A stretch of 64,000 nt of DNA. Origin: JABURQ01 sp029243145 (GTDB lineage Bacteria; Planctomycetota; Planctomycetia; Planctomycetales; Planctomycetaceae). Shown here in pieces: positions 54,121 through 63,568 of the stretch (its first letter is position 1; every line of letters begins with the position of its first letter). Below the pieces are notes generated by a model. That model made no database searches, was not told where the DNA came from, and worked only from the letters and a program-made list of their open reading frames with translations. The position numbers were made by a program, and so were the translations under genes. The stretch spans positions 86,335-150,334 of the forward strand of contig CBFHYX010000011.1 of the NCBI GenBank assembly GCA_965660145.1, read 5' to 3'.

Positions 54121-55560
54121 TCAGGATATGATCTTATCCACGACTTCGCCATGAATATCGGTCAGACGGAAGTGGCGGCCTTGAAATTTGAATGTCAATC
54201 GCTCGTGGTCGATGCCGAGCAGATGCATGACGGTCGCTTGAAAATCGTGAACGTGGACTTTGTCTTCAACCACGTTGTAACCGTACTCGTCCGTCCTGCC
54301 GAATGAAATTCCCGGTTTCACTCCGCCGCCCGCCATCCAGATCGAGTAACAATACGGATGATGATCGCGGCCATGCTTCTTTTTGTTGTTGATGTCTCCT
54401 TGCCCGAACGGCGTGCGACCAAATTCACCACCCCAAATGACCAAGGTTTCGTCGAGTAAGCCTCGTTGCTTGAGGTCTTTGACCAACGCGGCAGCCGGTT
54501 GGTCGGTGTCTTTGCATTGTTCGACAAGTTGTGTCGGCAGGTTTTGATGTTGATCCCAGCCGGAATGCATCAGTTGAATAAACTTGACGCCACGCTCGGC
54601 CAATCGCCGGGCCATCATGCAGTTAGAGGCAAACGTCCCCCGCTCCATCACTTGCGAACCATACATGTCCAGAACATGTTTTGGTTCGGTGGTGTAATCG
54701 GTCAGTTCGGGAACCGAATCCTGCATCCGGTACGCCATCTCATATTGGGTGATGCGTGTTTGAATTTCAGGATCACCGACCGCTTCGTATTTCAGTTGGT
54801 TCAAGTTTGATAAACCATCGAGTAAATCACGACGTAACGATTTATTGATTCCCGGCGGGTTGGAAAGATAGAGCACAGGGTCGCCTCCCCCGCGGAACTT
54901 GACTCCCTGATGACGTGAAGGCAGAAAGCCACTCCCCCAATAGAAGTCATAGAACAACTGACCGCAACTTCCCTCACGGTCGCGAGACGTCATCACGCAG
55001 AACGTCGGTAAGTCGTCAGTATCGCTACCGAGTCCGTAATCGAGCCAGGCTCCCATACTCGGACGGCCCGGCTGTTCGCCTCCGGTTAATAGAAATGTCA
55101 TGGCCGGCGCGTGATTGACGGCTTCCGTTTTCATGGAATGGACAAAACAAAGATCGTCGGCAATCTCGGCGGTATGCGGCAGAAAATCGGAAACCCAGCG
55201 TCCCGATTCTCCATGCTGCTGAAACGGGGCAATGGCTCCGAGACACGGCTTGCCCGCGTTAGCCGTCATCGTCGAGAGTTTTTGTGACTGATGGATTGAT
55301 TCGGGGATTTCTTCTCCACGACGTTCACCGAGAATCGGTTTGTAGTCAAACAAATCGACATGAGACGGTGCCCCCGATTGCATCAGGTAAATCACCCGCT
55401 TTGCTTTGGGCGCAAAATGGGGTAAGCCGGGCAAGCCCTCTGCGGCAGAGAGGTTGCCACCCGAGAGATGCGCGAGCGCCGCGGCCCCTAACCCGAGAGA
55501 TGTTCGAGAAAGAAATTCCCGGCGGGCAAGTTGATGATGAAGTTGCTGAAATTCGTTCAT
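54121..55560 (-). CDS. DUF1501 protein in operon with a DUF1553 gene
   Basis: It has a Tat signal near residue 15 (ARREFLSRTSLGLGAAALAHL). DUF1501 motifs follow: KRVIYLMQSGAPSHVDLFDYKP, CFVHSMKTEAVNHAPAM, LDETLVIWGGEFGRTPFGQ and GRDHHPYCYSIWMAGGGVKPGISFGRTDEYG. At 479 residues it is a standard long form. ATG 55560 is used; the GTG at 55572 overlaps the upstream stop. The upstream gene encodes the usual DUF1549/DUF1553 partner, so the pair is likely co-transcribed. Confidence 0.93.
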   Translation of the reverse strand: MNEFQQLHHQLARREFLSRTSLGLGAAALAHLSGGNLSAAEGLPGLPHFAPKAKRVIYLMQSGAPSHVDLFDYKPILGERRGEEIPESIHQSQKLSTMTANAGKPCLGAIAPFQQHGESGRWVSDFLPHTAEIADDLCFVHSMKTEAVNHAPAMTFLLTGGEQPGRPSMGAWLDYGLGSDTDDLPTFCVMTSRDREGSCGQLFYDFYWGSGFLPSRHQGVKFRGGGDPVLYLSNPPGINKSLRRDLLDGLSNLNQLKYEAVGDPEIQTRITQYEMAYRMQDSVPELTDYTTEPKHVLDMYGSQVMERGTFASNCMMARRLAERGVKFIQLMHSGWDQHQNLPTQLVEQCKDTDQPAAALVKDLKQRGLLDETLVIWGGEFGRTPFGQGDINNKKKHGRDHHPYCYSIWMAGGGVKPGISFGRTDEYGYNVVEDKVHVHDFQATVMHLLGIDHERLTFKFQGRHFRLTDIHGEVVDKIIS

Positions 55561-55568
55561 AGATAGTT

Positions 55569-58500
55569 TCACTCTCTCGTGAGCACTTCGTCGAGATTCA
55601 AGATCAAATTCATCATTGCGGCGTAGGCCGCGAGTTCGGTTCGATCAATATTTTCCCCGACTGGCGATTCGCCAATAGCCAGCAACTGTTCGACAGCTTT
55701 TTCGTCTTGTTCCATTTTTTTGCGAACCTGATTCAAAGCCTGCACGAGAGCCTCTTGTTCCTTTTCTGTCGGTTGACGACTTGTTGCCAGACGAAAGGCA
55801 TAACCGAGTCGAGCAAGATCATTGTCTCCCCCTTCCTTTATCACACGTGCCGCCATGTTGCGGGCCGCTTCCAGGTAAGCGGTTTCGTTCATCATTGTGA
55901 GTGCGTGTAACGGCGTGTTGGTCCGAGATTGCTTGACCGTACAAACCTGACGGGCGGTGGAATCGAACAGCATCGTGGGACCAACCGAGCGTCGCCAGAA
56001 AATATAAATGCTACGGCGATAGAGATCGTCGCCGTGATCTTGCTCGTACTTAATTTTACCCAGCGTCATATCGAGCCAGACCCCTTCTGGCTGATACGGC
56101 TTGACTGGTTTGCCACCCTCTTGCTCATGTAACAACCCACTCAAAAACAACGCCTGATCACGAAGTGCAAGTGAGGACAATCGATACCGGGGTCCGCGTC
56201 CGAGAAAGCGATTGTAAGGATCAAATTCGAGTTGCTTCGGAGTTACCTTGGATGATTGCTGGTAAGTTGCCGACATGACGATCAACTTGACCATATGCTT
56301 GAGATCCCAACCGGACTCCATCATTTCAACCGCCAACCAATCGAGTAACTCGGGATGTGAGGGAGATTCGCCTTGAGTGCCAAAGTCTTCGACCGTTTTC
56401 ACCAAACCTGCTCCAAAGAACTGTTGCCAGAATCGATTGATTGTCACGCGAGCCGTCAGTGGGTTGTCTCGACTGACCAACCAGCGAGCCAATGCGAGAC
56501 GGTTGGGAGTGGCGTTTTCAGGCATTGCCGGCAACACCGAGGGGATCCCTCCCGCCAATCTCACCGACTTATCCGGATTGTCCCAAGCACCGCGTTGCAG
56601 GCGGTAAGTTTCTCTTGGCTTCTCCAACTCTTTCATCACCATCGTTTCGAGATAACTCTTCACATGATTAGTCAGCGACGTTTTTGTCTTTTCGATCTGC
56701 TGATCCAAGGCAACGACTTCGTTGGCATTCTTGGCGTAATACTCATTCAAAGCTTTCTTCAATTCAGCCGTACGATCCGCAGGTGGCATCTTGAAAGCGG
56801 CCAGCACCTCAGCCGGGATTTCGTTTTTGCCATCGAGTGTGGGTTTTGTGATTGAGCTTGCCGAAAGGCGAAACCAGTTCATCTGATGAAACGCATGAGG
56901 TGACTCGAATTTAAGAGACACTTTGAAGGTCGTCTTGTCAGCAACGGCAACCGGTGATTCAAATAAAAACATCGCCGAGCGATCATTCTTCATCTTGCCG
57001 GGATTGTTCACTGCCCAACCGGTATTGGGATTACCGTCATAAGCCTTTTCAATAGTGAGGCTCCCCTGCTCAAAGTCCGCTTTTGCAGAAGTGATTTTGG
57101 GAGAGACTTCCGACCCATCCGATGAGGTCAGCTTAAAGCTGACATCGGTCAGGACAAAGTTGCCACTATCGGAGCGGGCCAGACCACCATTCGTAAACGA
57201 GTCATGATGTAATGCATCAATGCGCAGTCCGGTCAGGTGACCTTCGGCCAGAGGATACTGAATCTCATACACATCTTTTGCAGGATTCTTTCCTGAGAGG
57301 AAAATCGAACCATCCGGTTTGAACTCGTGCGTCTGTTTATTTTGCGAACGAAATTGCTCGGGCGTCAATGGTTGCCATACTTGTGGCGTCTCATCTGCAG
57401 CAATTGATTCTCGAAGCCGATCTTCCCACGCCAGAATTTTGGCCGCGGCGAACAGGTTCTTACGTTGCGATTGCAGGTCGGCCACTTTTTGCTTGAGTTC
57501 TTGCTCTCGATGTAATTGCGGTTCAGTCGGCAAATCGAGGACTGGATTCGCGTTCCCGCCCGCATCAACGCGACCCGTCTCATCAATGTGATTGAAGTAG
57601 TCGTAGAACTGATAGAATTCGACCTGGGTGATGGGATCATACTTATGATCGTGACACTGACAACAGGCCATCGTCAGCCCTAACCAGGTCGTTGACGTGG
57701 TATTGACGCGGTCGATGACATAATTAACACGACTTTCTTCCGCGATACGCCCTCCTTCTCCATTGAGCATATGATTGCGATTGAATCCGGTCGCCACGAA
57801 TTGATCGCGTGTGGGATTCTCCAGCAGGTCTCCTGCTAATTGGTCAATCGTAAATTGGTCGAAGGGCATGTTTTCGTTGAACGCCCGAATGACCCAATCG
57901 CGCCAAGGCCACATCGTCCGCGTTCGCTCTTGCTGATAGCCGTTGGAGTCAGAGTAACGTGCGACATCAAGCCAGGTTGCCGCCATGTGTTCCCCATAAC
58001 GAGGAGACTTGAGCAAGCGATCAACGACTCTTTCATAAGCGTTAGGGGAATCATCCTTCAGGAACGTATCGACTTCTTCAAGAGTCGGAGGCAAGCCGGT
58101 CAGATCAAGCGTCACTCGACGGATCAAGGTTTCTCGCTCGGCATGAGCTGAAGGTAACATCTCTCTCTCCGTCAGCTTTTTCAGGATGAAATGATCGATG
58201 GAATTTTCAGGCCATCCTTGATCATCGATCTTAGGTAACTGAGGACGTTCCGGTTTGACGAGAGACCAATGCTGTTGATAGATGGCTCCCTGTTTAATCC
58301 ATTCAATCAGCAGTTGTTTTTCTTCTTTCGATAACGAACGTTTGGAATCAGGAGGTGGCATCTGCTCAAACTCATCGGTAGAAAGGATTCGCTTGACCAA
58401 TGCGCTGGCATCAGGATCACCCGGTTTGATGGCCGCGTATCCACCGAGATCAGCTAGCGATCCTGCTTGCGTATCGAGCCGTAAAACCGCCTGTCGTTTC

Positions 58501-58631
58501 TCTTTGTCAGGACCATGACAAAAGACACATTTGTCGGAAAGAATCGGACGAATGTCACGATTAAAATCGATCTCTTGCGCAGCAATCGGCATAGAAATCC
58601 AACAGATTGAGAGGCAAATAAAGTAACGCAT
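55569..58631 (-). CDS. planctomycete cytochrome-c plus DUF1549/DUF1553 (PSD1) protein
   Basis: The 1020-residue protein starts with a signal peptide (ICLSICWISMPIAAQ). A planctomycete cytochrome-c domain contains SDKCVFCHGPD (CxxCH heme site, about residue 35). DUF1549 spans roughly residues 125-335 (LPSAHAERETLIRRVTLDLTGLPPTLEE, LDVARYSDSNGYQQER, GFNRNHMLNGEGGR). The C-terminal DUF1553 region includes ALARWLVSRDNPLTARVTINRFWQQFFGAGLVKTVEDFG and AYAAMMNLILNLDEVLTRE. These large exported proteins usually accompany DUF1501 proteins, and are suggested to act in polymer degradation. Confidence 0.92.
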   Translation of the reverse strand: MRYFICLSICWISMPIAAQEIDFNRDIRPILSDKCVFCHGPDKEKRQAVLRLDTQAGSLADLGGYAAIKPGDPDASALVKRILSTDEFEQMPPPDSKRSLSKEEKQLLIEWIKQGAIYQQHWSLVKPERPQLPKIDDQGWPENSIDHFILKKLTEREMLPSAHAERETLIRRVTLDLTGLPPTLEEVDTFLKDDSPNAYERVVDRLLKSPRYGEHMAATWLDVARYSDSNGYQQERTRTMWPWRDWVIRAFNENMPFDQFTIDQLAGDLLENPTRDQFVATGFNRNHMLNGEGGRIAEESRVNYVIDRVNTTSTTWLGLTMACCQCHDHKYDPITQVEFYQFYDYFNHIDETGRVDAGGNANPVLDLPTEPQLHREQELKQKVADLQSQRKNLFAAAKILAWEDRLRESIAADETPQVWQPLTPEQFRSQNKQTHEFKPDGSIFLSGKNPAKDVYEIQYPLAEGHLTGLRIDALHHDSFTNGGLARSDSGNFVLTDVSFKLTSSDGSEVSPKITSAKADFEQGSLTIEKAYDGNPNTGWAVNNPGKMKNDRSAMFLFESPVAVADKTTFKVSLKFESPHAFHQMNWFRLSASSITKPTLDGKNEIPAEVLAAFKMPPADRTAELKKALNEYYAKNANEVVALDQQIEKTKTSLTNHVKSYLETMVMKELEKPRETYRLQRGAWDNPDKSVRLAGGIPSVLPAMPENATPNRLALARWLVSRDNPLTARVTINRFWQQFFGAGLVKTVEDFGTQGESPSHPELLDWLAVEMMESGWDLKHMVKLIVMSATYQQSSKVTPKQLEFDPYNRFLGRGPRYRLSSLALRDQALFLSGLLHEQEGGKPVKPYQPEGVWLDMTLGKIKYEQDHGDDLYRRSIYIFWRRSVGPTMLFDSTARQVCTVKQSRTNTPLHALTMMNETAYLEAARNMAARVIKEGGDNDLARLGYAFRLATSRQPTEKEQEALVQALNQVRKKMEQDEKAVEQLLAIGESPVGENIDRTELAAYAAMMNLILNLDEVLTRE

Positions 58632-59318
58632 GGTGATCGGTATCGTCGGATTGGAGAGAATCAGGGAGGAGTTTTTATTCTAAACAAGTGGACCAACAGA
58701 ACCAACATCCTTCTTCGAGAACTTACGAACAAAGTGGATCACACGGATATCGCGGGGAAACGCGTGTCGCAGATATTGAATAGAAATTCAATATCGTTCT
58801 ACCCGGCTTGCTCGCACTGGCGGCTGACAATTGGGTTGACCTGTTTGCTCATCAAACGGGGTGGCATCGGCACATGAGGCCAGTTCGGAAAGTTCCCAAA
58901 CAATAATAATCTGGGACAAGTCCCAGCCTGTGAAACTACTGGCGATTATTTTTCACCGCAGAGTTGACTGTGAACTCCGAGAATTTACGGCACTAGGTGG
59001 CTGAGGACGAACGTAGTGAGCCCCAGAGTTTTCGAAGTACAAATTGTCTCACGCAGCGGCGCAGAGAAAAACAACAAACATCGTCGATTTCAGGGAACAC
59101 GCATCTGCGCTAATACGCACTCAAAAAAAGATTTGACTCTGATGAGTGAAGATCAGCGATAATGAGTGTTCTTGAGATTGTTCACTTCGAGCGGAGATTT
59201 CGACAAAATGATTTCACATACCCACGCTGGGAACGTTGATTGATCATTCTATGCTCAATCCCCCCGCGTTCTTGAGAATGCAGCGACAGTAATGAGTAGG
59301 TGAACGCGTTGGTGACGA
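58632..59318. other. 687-bp gene-free region with hairpins and repeats
   Basis: No plausible gene. It contains a perfect 10-bp hairpin (58772-58795), a 7-bp palindrome CTGGGACAAGTCCCAG (58911-58926), a CGCAGAG-family copy (58952-58985), a CTCACGCAGCGGCGCAGAG copy (59049-59070) and an inverted CTGATGAGTGAAGATCAGCG copy (59137-59160). AGCCCCAG also occurs at 59019-59026 without a partner end at 85 bp. Confidence 0.6.
58772..58795. repeat. perfect 10-bp hairpin
   Basis: GATATTGAAT and ATTCAATATC flank AGAA. It is about 140 bases upstream of the minus-strand DUF1553 gene and has no T-run, so a regulatory or repeat-derived origin is as likely as termination. Confidence 0.5.
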
Positions 59319-60491
59319 CTACTGTGTTTGCACGAGTTCTGTTTTGTTGATGCCGAATCCGGGGTGAATACGGTGGTTGCCCGTCAGTCGCCATTCATCA
59401 AGATCGGGCGTGAAGTAGATCGTAAAGAAGACATAAAATGTCGCTGCAACTCCGAAAATAATCGCCAATGATTGAGGAAAATATAATGTCATACATGTCG
59501 CGAGTGTCAGACAACAACTGACGACGAGCGGACTGAGAAATATTTTGTCATAGCTCGGAATAATCCAGCGACCCGTCCGCATGCGGCCCCAGAAGTTGAT
59601 TGGAGGTGCGTGTCCTGACAGACATCGAGAGGTAGGGATGAATGAGCAGACCCAGAGACCAATGCCAATGCCAATGATCAAACTGAGAAATTCGGGACGG
59701 TCAGAAATCTGAAGTATCACACTGAAACTCCACCAGCCTGCCTGCAAGGCCAGTGCAATGGCCCAGCCGAGTGTTGGATTTTTGGGACTTGAAATGGGGC
59801 CCATTGAATCGTGCGGCCAACCCAAAATGTTTTTGAGTCTCATTTCTTTGGCGAGTTGACTGTTGGTTTGTAAGAAGTGATTTTGTTCTCCCGACCACTT
59901 GTCAAATGTCCGCATCGCTTTCCTTAGTCCCCAATGGGAGATGATGGCAATGATGGCGACTGATATGAACGACAAGCCGGGACTCTCATAAAGGTACAGC
60001 AGGCTCGGTAGCAAGAAAGTGATCACGTACGCATATCGGTATTCTTGAGTGAGTATGAAACTCATCAGGCACATGAGCGAATGGGCGATCAAAAATAGAG
60101 ATGGTGTGATCAGCCAAAGTTCTGGATCGTGAAAGTAGGAAAGTGAACTGATCATACACAAGATGAGAAAATCCTGTGCGACCAAGTACACAGGCCCTCG
60201 TGGTAAGGGCTTCTCGTGAGACCAAGGGGTTTGTGCCAACCATTCTCGATAATCATTCTGAAAGATCGGATGGAAGGCACCAGAACGATAAAGACCAAAA
60301 ATAATGGCAAACATGCCTAGGCAAAAGAGTGGCGTTTTCAGCAAACCTGTTTCTTCCTGGATTTCATAGAGATCGAAGTAGTACAACACGAGTTGTGGCA
60401 CAGCGATTGACATCAAATAGCAAAAGGCCATGAGAATAATTAACCACTTCGGAGGCAGAACTTCTCTCATCCAGATCGTGAAACGCTTCAT
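59319..60491 (-). CDS. hypothetical polytopic membrane protein, ABC partner
   Basis: The 390-residue protein has about nine or ten hydrophobic segments (WLIILMAFCYLMSIAVPQLVLYYF; LFCLGMFAIIFGLY; FISVAIIAIISHWGL; LSLIIGIGIGLWVCSFI; LVVSCCLTLATCMTLYFPQSLAIIFGVAATFYVFF). No annotated family is recognised. Its ATG overlaps the stop of the ABC ATPase gene by four bases, so it is most likely the membrane component of that transporter. The substrate is unknown. Confidence 0.75.
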   Translation of the reverse strand: MKRFTIWMREVLPPKWLIILMAFCYLMSIAVPQLVLYYFDLYEIQEETGLLKTPLFCLGMFAIIFGLYRSGAFHPIFQNDYREWLAQTPWSHEKPLPRGPVYLVAQDFLILCMISSLSYFHDPELWLITPSLFLIAHSLMCLMSFILTQEYRYAYVITFLLPSLLYLYESPGLSFISVAIIAIISHWGLRKAMRTFDKWSGEQNHFLQTNSQLAKEMRLKNILGWPHDSMGPISSPKNPTLGWAIALALQAGWWSFSVILQISDRPEFLSLIIGIGIGLWVCSFIPTSRCLSGHAPPINFWGRMRTGRWIIPSYDKIFLSPLVVSCCLTLATCMTLYFPQSLAIIFGVAATFYVFFTIYFTPDLDEWRLTGNHRIHPGFGINKTELVQTQ

Positions 60492-61267
60492 GCCACACCT
60501 CCCGCAAAATAGTCGGCGACATTCTGTTCCGACTCGGGAAAGATTTGCTCATTCAGCATCTGCTCGACCGACCTGCCCGTTCCGGTTTTGGTTAAGAGAT
60601 CGGCAATGGAATCGTTCACGGCAATTTGCCCATCTCGAATGACAATCAGCCGATCCGCGTTTTCAGCAACCAACTCGGGGACGGGTGCTGTGAAGACAAT
60701 CGTGCATCCATTCTCTTCCGCGAGTCGTGTGAGGACTCTGCGTAACGCCAGTATCCCTGCCGGGTCGAGTCCTCCCGAGAACGGTTCGTCGAGGAGTAGA
60801 ATCTCTGCTTCGATGATGAGAGGCGAGGCGAGGGAAATCTTTTTTTGCTGTCCGGCGGAATAATTACTGATGGGAGAGTCGGCCAGTTCAGTGAGATTAA
60901 ACAGGCTGAACAATCGCTGTGCATGATCGAACAACCGCAATTCCTCGATGTCGTAAAGCCGACCCACGCCGAGCAGAAATTCACGACCTGTCCGCATTTT
61001 GGGAAGATAGCAGCGGTCGGGTAGAAAGAAGGCCTTCTTGCGCAGGGCGAGTTCTTTATCGACCGATGATCGACGGCGTATTCCATCGATTTCGACATGC
61101 CCGCGTTGTGGTTCTAAAACTCCCGCCAGAACGCTGAGGAACGTCGTTTTTCCCATTCCGTTAGGACCGATGACGGCAGTCCGGCTTCCTTGAGGAATCG
61201 TTAACGAGATATCGGTTAAAACCGGTCTGACGCTGTAATGCTGCGTCACATTTTCCACGCGAATCAT
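60488..61267 (-). CDS. ABC transporter ATP-binding protein
   Basis: The 259-residue protein has Walker A IGPNGMGKTTFL, signature ISNYSAGQQKKISLASPL, Walker B EILLLDEPFSGGLDPAG and a helical C-terminus (SVEQMLNEQIF). The signature reads YSAGQ rather than LSGGQ. One extra Gly separates the Walker B DEP from GLD, compared with the common DEPxxGLDP. The switch region reads IVFTAPVPELV, without the usual His. The last point suggests reduced or altered hydrolysis. It pairs with the membrane protein that overlaps its stop. Confidence 0.9.
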   Translation of the reverse strand: MIRVENVTQHYSVRPVLTDISLTIPQGSRTAVIGPNGMGKTTFLSVLAGVLEPQRGHVEIDGIRRRSSVDKELALRKKAFFLPDRCYLPKMRTGREFLLGVGRLYDIEELRLFDHAQRLFSLFNLTELADSPISNYSAGQQKKISLASPLIIEAEILLLDEPFSGGLDPAGILALRRVLTRLAEENGCTIVFTAPVPELVAENADRLIVIRDGQIAVNDSIADLLTKTGTGRSVEQMLNEQIFPESEQNVADYFAGGVA

Positions 61268-61531
61268 GAGAGACCCTTTCGTTTGTGGACGATATAGTCA
61301 CAACGAAAGGAACGATGAGTCAGATCAAATAAATGCGATGACTCAATGAGAAAAAGTTAAATAATCACTTAAATTATTCTTTCGGTCTGTGAGAACCTGT
61401 ATCAACGAGTTCAATCTCGTTCACCAATCGTCCTTGATGACTTCTTACCCAACGGATCTCAATAACGCTGTTTTCATACTTGGGAGAGGTCCAAAAAGAG
61501 AATCCCGTGCTCGATCTTCAATAGATTAATT

Positions 61532-61765
61532 GTCGAGGACAACATCCCCGAAGGACTGGCCATCTTCGACATCCCCGCCGAACATCGCAAACGGCTCCGT
61601 ACCACAAACATGCTCGAACGGCAGAACCGAGAACTCAAACGAAGAACAAGAGTCGCCACGCTCTTCCCCAACGAAGCATCACTCCTCAGACTCGTCACCG
61701 CCGTCCTCGTTGAACTCAGCGACGAATGGGAAACCGGAATGAAATACCTCACATTCCAAAATTAG
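61532..61765 (+). mobile_element. IS256-type (mutator) transposase, C-terminal fragment
   Basis: The frame reads GLAIFDIPAEHRKRLRTTNMLERQNRELKRRTRVATLFPNEASLLRLVTAVLVELSDEWETGMKYL to a stop. This is the conserved C-terminal end of IS256-family transposases, including the terminal catalytic Glu region and RTTNMLER.N. The first two-thirds with the DDE aspartates are absent. About 20 bases past the stop, GATTTTACAGAAATATTG resembles an IS256-type terminal repeat and marks the right end near 61803. Confidence 0.88.
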
Positions 61766-61819
61766 AAACCTGAAACCGAATGGCCGATTTTACAGAAATA
61801 TTGTTGCTCTATCGAATGC

Positions 61820-61861
61820 ACCGCTTCCCAAATAGTGATATGGTCGATCACTGCCAACAGT
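61820..61861 (-). pseudogene. relic of a sialate O-acetylesterase-like gene
   Basis: On the minus strand this reads TVGSDRPYHYLGSG, identical to the C-terminal catalytic-His segment of the complete gene at 62032-63456. The DNA differs, with about 25-30% substitution at this site. Just beyond the relic the IS256-type end begins. Flanking sequence in the same frame has no further similarity, so only the conserved motif survives. Confidence 0.7.
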
Positions 61862-62031
61862 CTTGAATAATCGACACCAACACTTCGGCAGAATCGTGGC
61901 AGTCGCCTGCCTTGTTGAGAATTCAACTTCGTTTGATAAGAACCCGTCGGCCGTTCGCATAAGTGACAGCACAGGACAACTCTTCAGTTAACCGCTTCGA
62001 GACTCCCCAGAACCTGAAAGACAGCCCATCG

Positions 62032-63456
62032 ATGATAACTTCAACTCGCTGCTTGCCTGGCCGCTTATCCGGCCGGCTTTGTTTTCTCACGATTGCCTCG
62101 TGCTTGATGACGGTTGCCCTGACCGACACGGCTGTAGCCGAGCCGCCTCCCGTCAAAGTCTTCATCCTGGCGGGCCAGTCCAACATGGTGGGGCACAGCA
62201 GGGGTCATACTATGGGCACGTTGTTCAATGTGGACGGCCCCAAAGACAAGGCGCTCATTGACCTGGTCTTCGGGAAGGATGCGAAGCTTTCCAGGCAGCG
62301 GCTCGACGAGACGCTGTCGCTGGCGAAGCAACTCAACGAGCTGACGGGCGGCATCGGGGACCCGAAGATCAAGGCGATGACGGACGCCGCTCAAAAGGCG
62401 GCCGCGGAAGCCGAAGCGGCACGGATCAAGGCGACTCTGGAGACCTACCAGAAGGACGTTGTAGCGGCGAGCGCCGTCTCGGACAGGGTCTACATCAATT
62501 CCATCGCGGATAAAAACAGGAAGTCCGGAAAATTGGCGGTGGGCTACGGTGGCGATCCGATCAAGATCGGCCCCGAATACAGCTTCGGCCTTTCGATCGC
62601 ACCGAAGATCGACGGCCCAATCCTGCTCATCAAGACCTCGTGGGGCGGCAAGTCGCTGAACTACGATTTTCGCCCGCCCTCGTTGCCTGACTTCAAGACC
62701 ACCCCTGAGTATGCGGAGGCCAAGGCCAAGGCGGAAGAGGCCCTGAAGCGCTACGAGGCCGCCGTCAAGTCGTTCCCGCAGGACCAGGAGAAGTACAAAG
62801 TCGACCTGGTTGCCTATGAGGAGCAGATGAAAACCGCCGACGAGAAGGCACGCAAGAAGCTGCGCAAACCCCGTGAGCCACGCGCACCGCGCAAACCCAA
62901 GCCGTTCAACATGGACGACCCCGGCCTCAACTACCGCATGATGAACGAGGCGGTTCATAAGGTGCTGGACAACCTGAAGGAGAATCATCCGGCCTACGAT
63001 TCGGACGCTGGATACGAGATCGCCGGATTTGTCTGGTTCCAGGGATTCAACGACCAGTTCAATGAACACTTTAAGGCCAACTACAAGGACAACATGGTTG
63101 CCTTCATCAAGGAGATCCGCCGCGAGTACAAGACGCCACAGATGCCCTTCGTCATCGGGGTCCTCGGGACCGGCCAGACCAAAGAAAAGGTGGATGAAAA
63201 CGCGGTTTCGGTCGCCCAGCGTGAAGCCGCCGCCGTGCCGGAATTCAAGGGCAACGTCGTGGCGGTCGAAAGCTATACCGAATACGCTCTTGATTCGCTG
63301 GAGGTTTTTAATGCCGGGTGGCCGAAAAACTATTATGTGTGGAACACAGTTGGCAGCGACCGCCCTTATCACTACCTGGGCAGTGGCAAGTTCTTCGTTC
63401 GGCTAGGCGATTCCTTCGCAACGTCGATGGCCGAGCTGATCGAGAAGCAAAAGTAG
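62032..63456 (+). CDS. exported sialate O-acetylesterase-like SGNH esterase
   Basis: The 474-residue protein has a signal peptide (LCFLTIASCLMTVALTDTAVA) and the SGNH block KVFILAGQSNMVGHS with the catalytic Ser. An oxyanion-region motif GFVWFQGFNDQF and a catalytic His in RPYHYLGSGKFFVRLG complete the sialate O-acetylesterase (SASA) pattern. An insertion of about 110 residues in the middle is Lys/Glu/Ala-rich coiled coil (AEAKAKAEEALKRYEAAVK) with a KPREPRAPRKPKP linker. Lys is mostly AAG and GC is higher than in neighbours. It probably deacetylates an extracellular glycan. The start has a weak GAAAG site. Confidence 0.88.
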   Translation: MITSTRCLPGRLSGRLCFLTIASCLMTVALTDTAVAEPPPVKVFILAGQSNMVGHSRGHTMGTLFNVDGPKDKALIDLVFGKDAKLSRQRLDETLSLAKQLNELTGGIGDPKIKAMTDAAQKAAAEAEAARIKATLETYQKDVVAASAVSDRVYINSIADKNRKSGKLAVGYGGDPIKIGPEYSFGLSIAPKIDGPILLIKTSWGGKSLNYDFRPPSLPDFKTTPEYAEAKAKAEEALKRYEAAVKSFPQDQEKYKVDLVAYEEQMKTADEKARKKLRKPREPRAPRKPKPFNMDDPGLNYRMMNEAVHKVLDNLKENHPAYDSDAGYEIAGFVWFQGFNDQFNEHFKANYKDNMVAFIKEIRREYKTPQMPFVIGVLGTGQTKEKVDENAVSVAQREAAAVPEFKGNVVAVESYTEYALDSLEVFNAGWPKNYYVWNTVGSDRPYHYLGSGKFFVRLGDSFATSMAELIEKQK

Positions 63457-63568
63457 CGCGATGTTGCCCGCAGCGAATGAGAGTCTCAGAGGTGAAGGAT
63501 GCGTATTGCCAATACTGTTCGGACTCTTATTCTCCGGCCCCTCTGATTCTCCCCCCCATAGTAGCCCT

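Noticed and set aside
62065..63372. 435-codon minus-strand open frame opposite the acetylesterase
   Set aside because: Antisense to a clear SASA gene in GC-rich DNA, where long shadow frames are expected; no motif.
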